Positions 63,787 through 64,000 of a DNA stretch of 64,000 nucleotides are shown piece by piece; within the stretch, counting starts at the first letter, position 1; each line of letters opens with the position of its first letter. The notes under the pieces are model-generated. The model worked only from the letters and a program-made list of their open reading frames with translations, ran no database searches and was not told the DNA's origin. Position numbers and translations under genes: made by a program. The stretch is taken from contig NZ_BKZV01000003.1 in the NCBI RefSeq assembly GCF_008974285.1, positions 558,001-622,000 on the forward strand, in the 5' to 3' direction. The stretch comes from Thermogemmatispora aurantia (GTDB lineage Bacteria; Chloroflexota; Ktedonobacteria; Ktedonobacterales; Ktedonobacteraceae).

Positions 63787-64000
63787 TCATTCAATGCCAT
63801 GCTTGCGCATCAGATAACGCAGCTGGTCGACTTTGCTCATCCCTAGCAATTCTGCCGCCCGCGTACGATTGTGCCCGGCTTCGCAGAGCGCCTGACGAAT
63901 GAAATATTGTTCCACTCGCTCTACAATACGCTCCAACGGCAGGGGCTGCTCTGGATGGCCAGCCAGCCACTCCTCCCAGGGATCACAGGCATCAAGCTGA
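63787..64000 (-). CDS. Fis-type HTH C-terminus of a regulator (partial)
   Basis: The last 70 codons of a gene that begins beyond the window. LERIVERVEQYFIRQALCEA, then GHNRTRAAELLGMSKVDQLR and YLMRKHGIE before TGA is the Fis/NtrC-type DNA-binding domain (GN.T.AAE.LG.S...L.Y...K.GI). Probably the end of a sigma-54-dependent or Fis-family response regulator. Confidence 0.8.
   Translation of the reverse strand, partial: QLDACDPWEEWLAGHPEQPLPLERIVERVEQYFIRQALCEAGHNRTRAAELLGMSKVDQLRYLMRKHGIE

Overview
The window looks like a chromosomal segment of a GC-rich, probably thermophilic member of the Chloroflexota, most plausibly class Ktedonobacteria (Thermogemmatispora-like). This is an inference from gene content and style (tandem universal stress proteins, caspase/WD40/TPR remnants, many fragmentary genes, GTG and TTG starts behind strong GGAGG sites). 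No rRNA or other marker gene is present to prove it.

Region 1 (1-20.2 kb) is dense and intact. It holds two tandem-domain universal stress proteins, an aminoglycoside-phosphotransferase-like/P-loop kinase fusion, a heavy-metal P1B ATPase and a magnesium P3 ATPase transcribed divergently, a small SHOCT-domain membrane protein, and an ADP-forming acyl-CoA synthetase fused to a GNAT acetyltransferase. A six-gene respiratory operon follows: NarI-like membrane protein, Mo-bis-MGD oxidoreductase, four-cluster ferredoxin subunit, Rieske protein, small membrane protein and TDT/SLAC1-type anion channel. The gene set resembles the mycobacterial DosR (hypoxia/dormancy) regulon. Six promoter-proximal sites here share an 11-bp-spaced direct repeat, CTGTGAG-N4-CTGTGAG, which is the architecture bound by OmpR/PhoB-type response regulators. 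This suggests a common, undescribed regulon.

Region 2 (20.2-37.9 kb) is accessory and partly decayed. Intact units are a MerR(TipAS)-VOC pair, a TrmB-type regulator with two alpha/beta hydrolases, an ABC transporter, a nickel transporter with a Nur-like operator, and a TetR-membrane protein pair. Between them lie remnants: truncated HIT, caspase N-terminus, MFS, GntR, histidine kinase and lipoprotein fragments, and a possible two-repeat CRISPR relic.

Region 3 (37.9-51.3 kb) is a 12-gene, tightly coupled, leftward operon that looks like an uncharacterised biosynthetic cluster. Its core is an acyl-carrier-protein domain fused to a class II aminoacyl-tRNA-synthetase-like amino acid:[carrier protein] ligase. 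With it are three FemAB/GNAT-fold transferases, two DegT-type PLP enzymes, a methyltransferase, a GT-B glycosyltransferase-like protein, an unrecognised protein, an APH-like kinase, an MFS exporter and a 5'-truncated radical SAM/SPASM gene. A plausible reading is that an amino acid is activated, held on the fused carrier, and moved onto an amino-sugar-like scaffold by the FemAB-like enzymes, with the kinase and MFS protein giving resistance and export. The substrate and product are not visible in the sequence.

Region 4 (51.3-60.7 kb) is a gene graveyard. It contains an N-truncated histidine phosphatase, a PHP phosphoesterase split over three frames, TPR and WD40 fragments, a frameshifted PIG-L deacetylase, a dead TetR gene beside a perfect palindromic operator, and an integrase C-terminus next to two tRNA genes. 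Only a lipoprotein and one small hypothetical gene look intact.

Region 5 (60.8-64 kb) returns to core sequence: tRNA-Gly(UCC), tRNA-Pro(UGG), a conserved small membrane protein, a CheY-like response regulator, an HTH protein of unknown role and the C-terminal Fis-type HTH of a gene that runs off the window.
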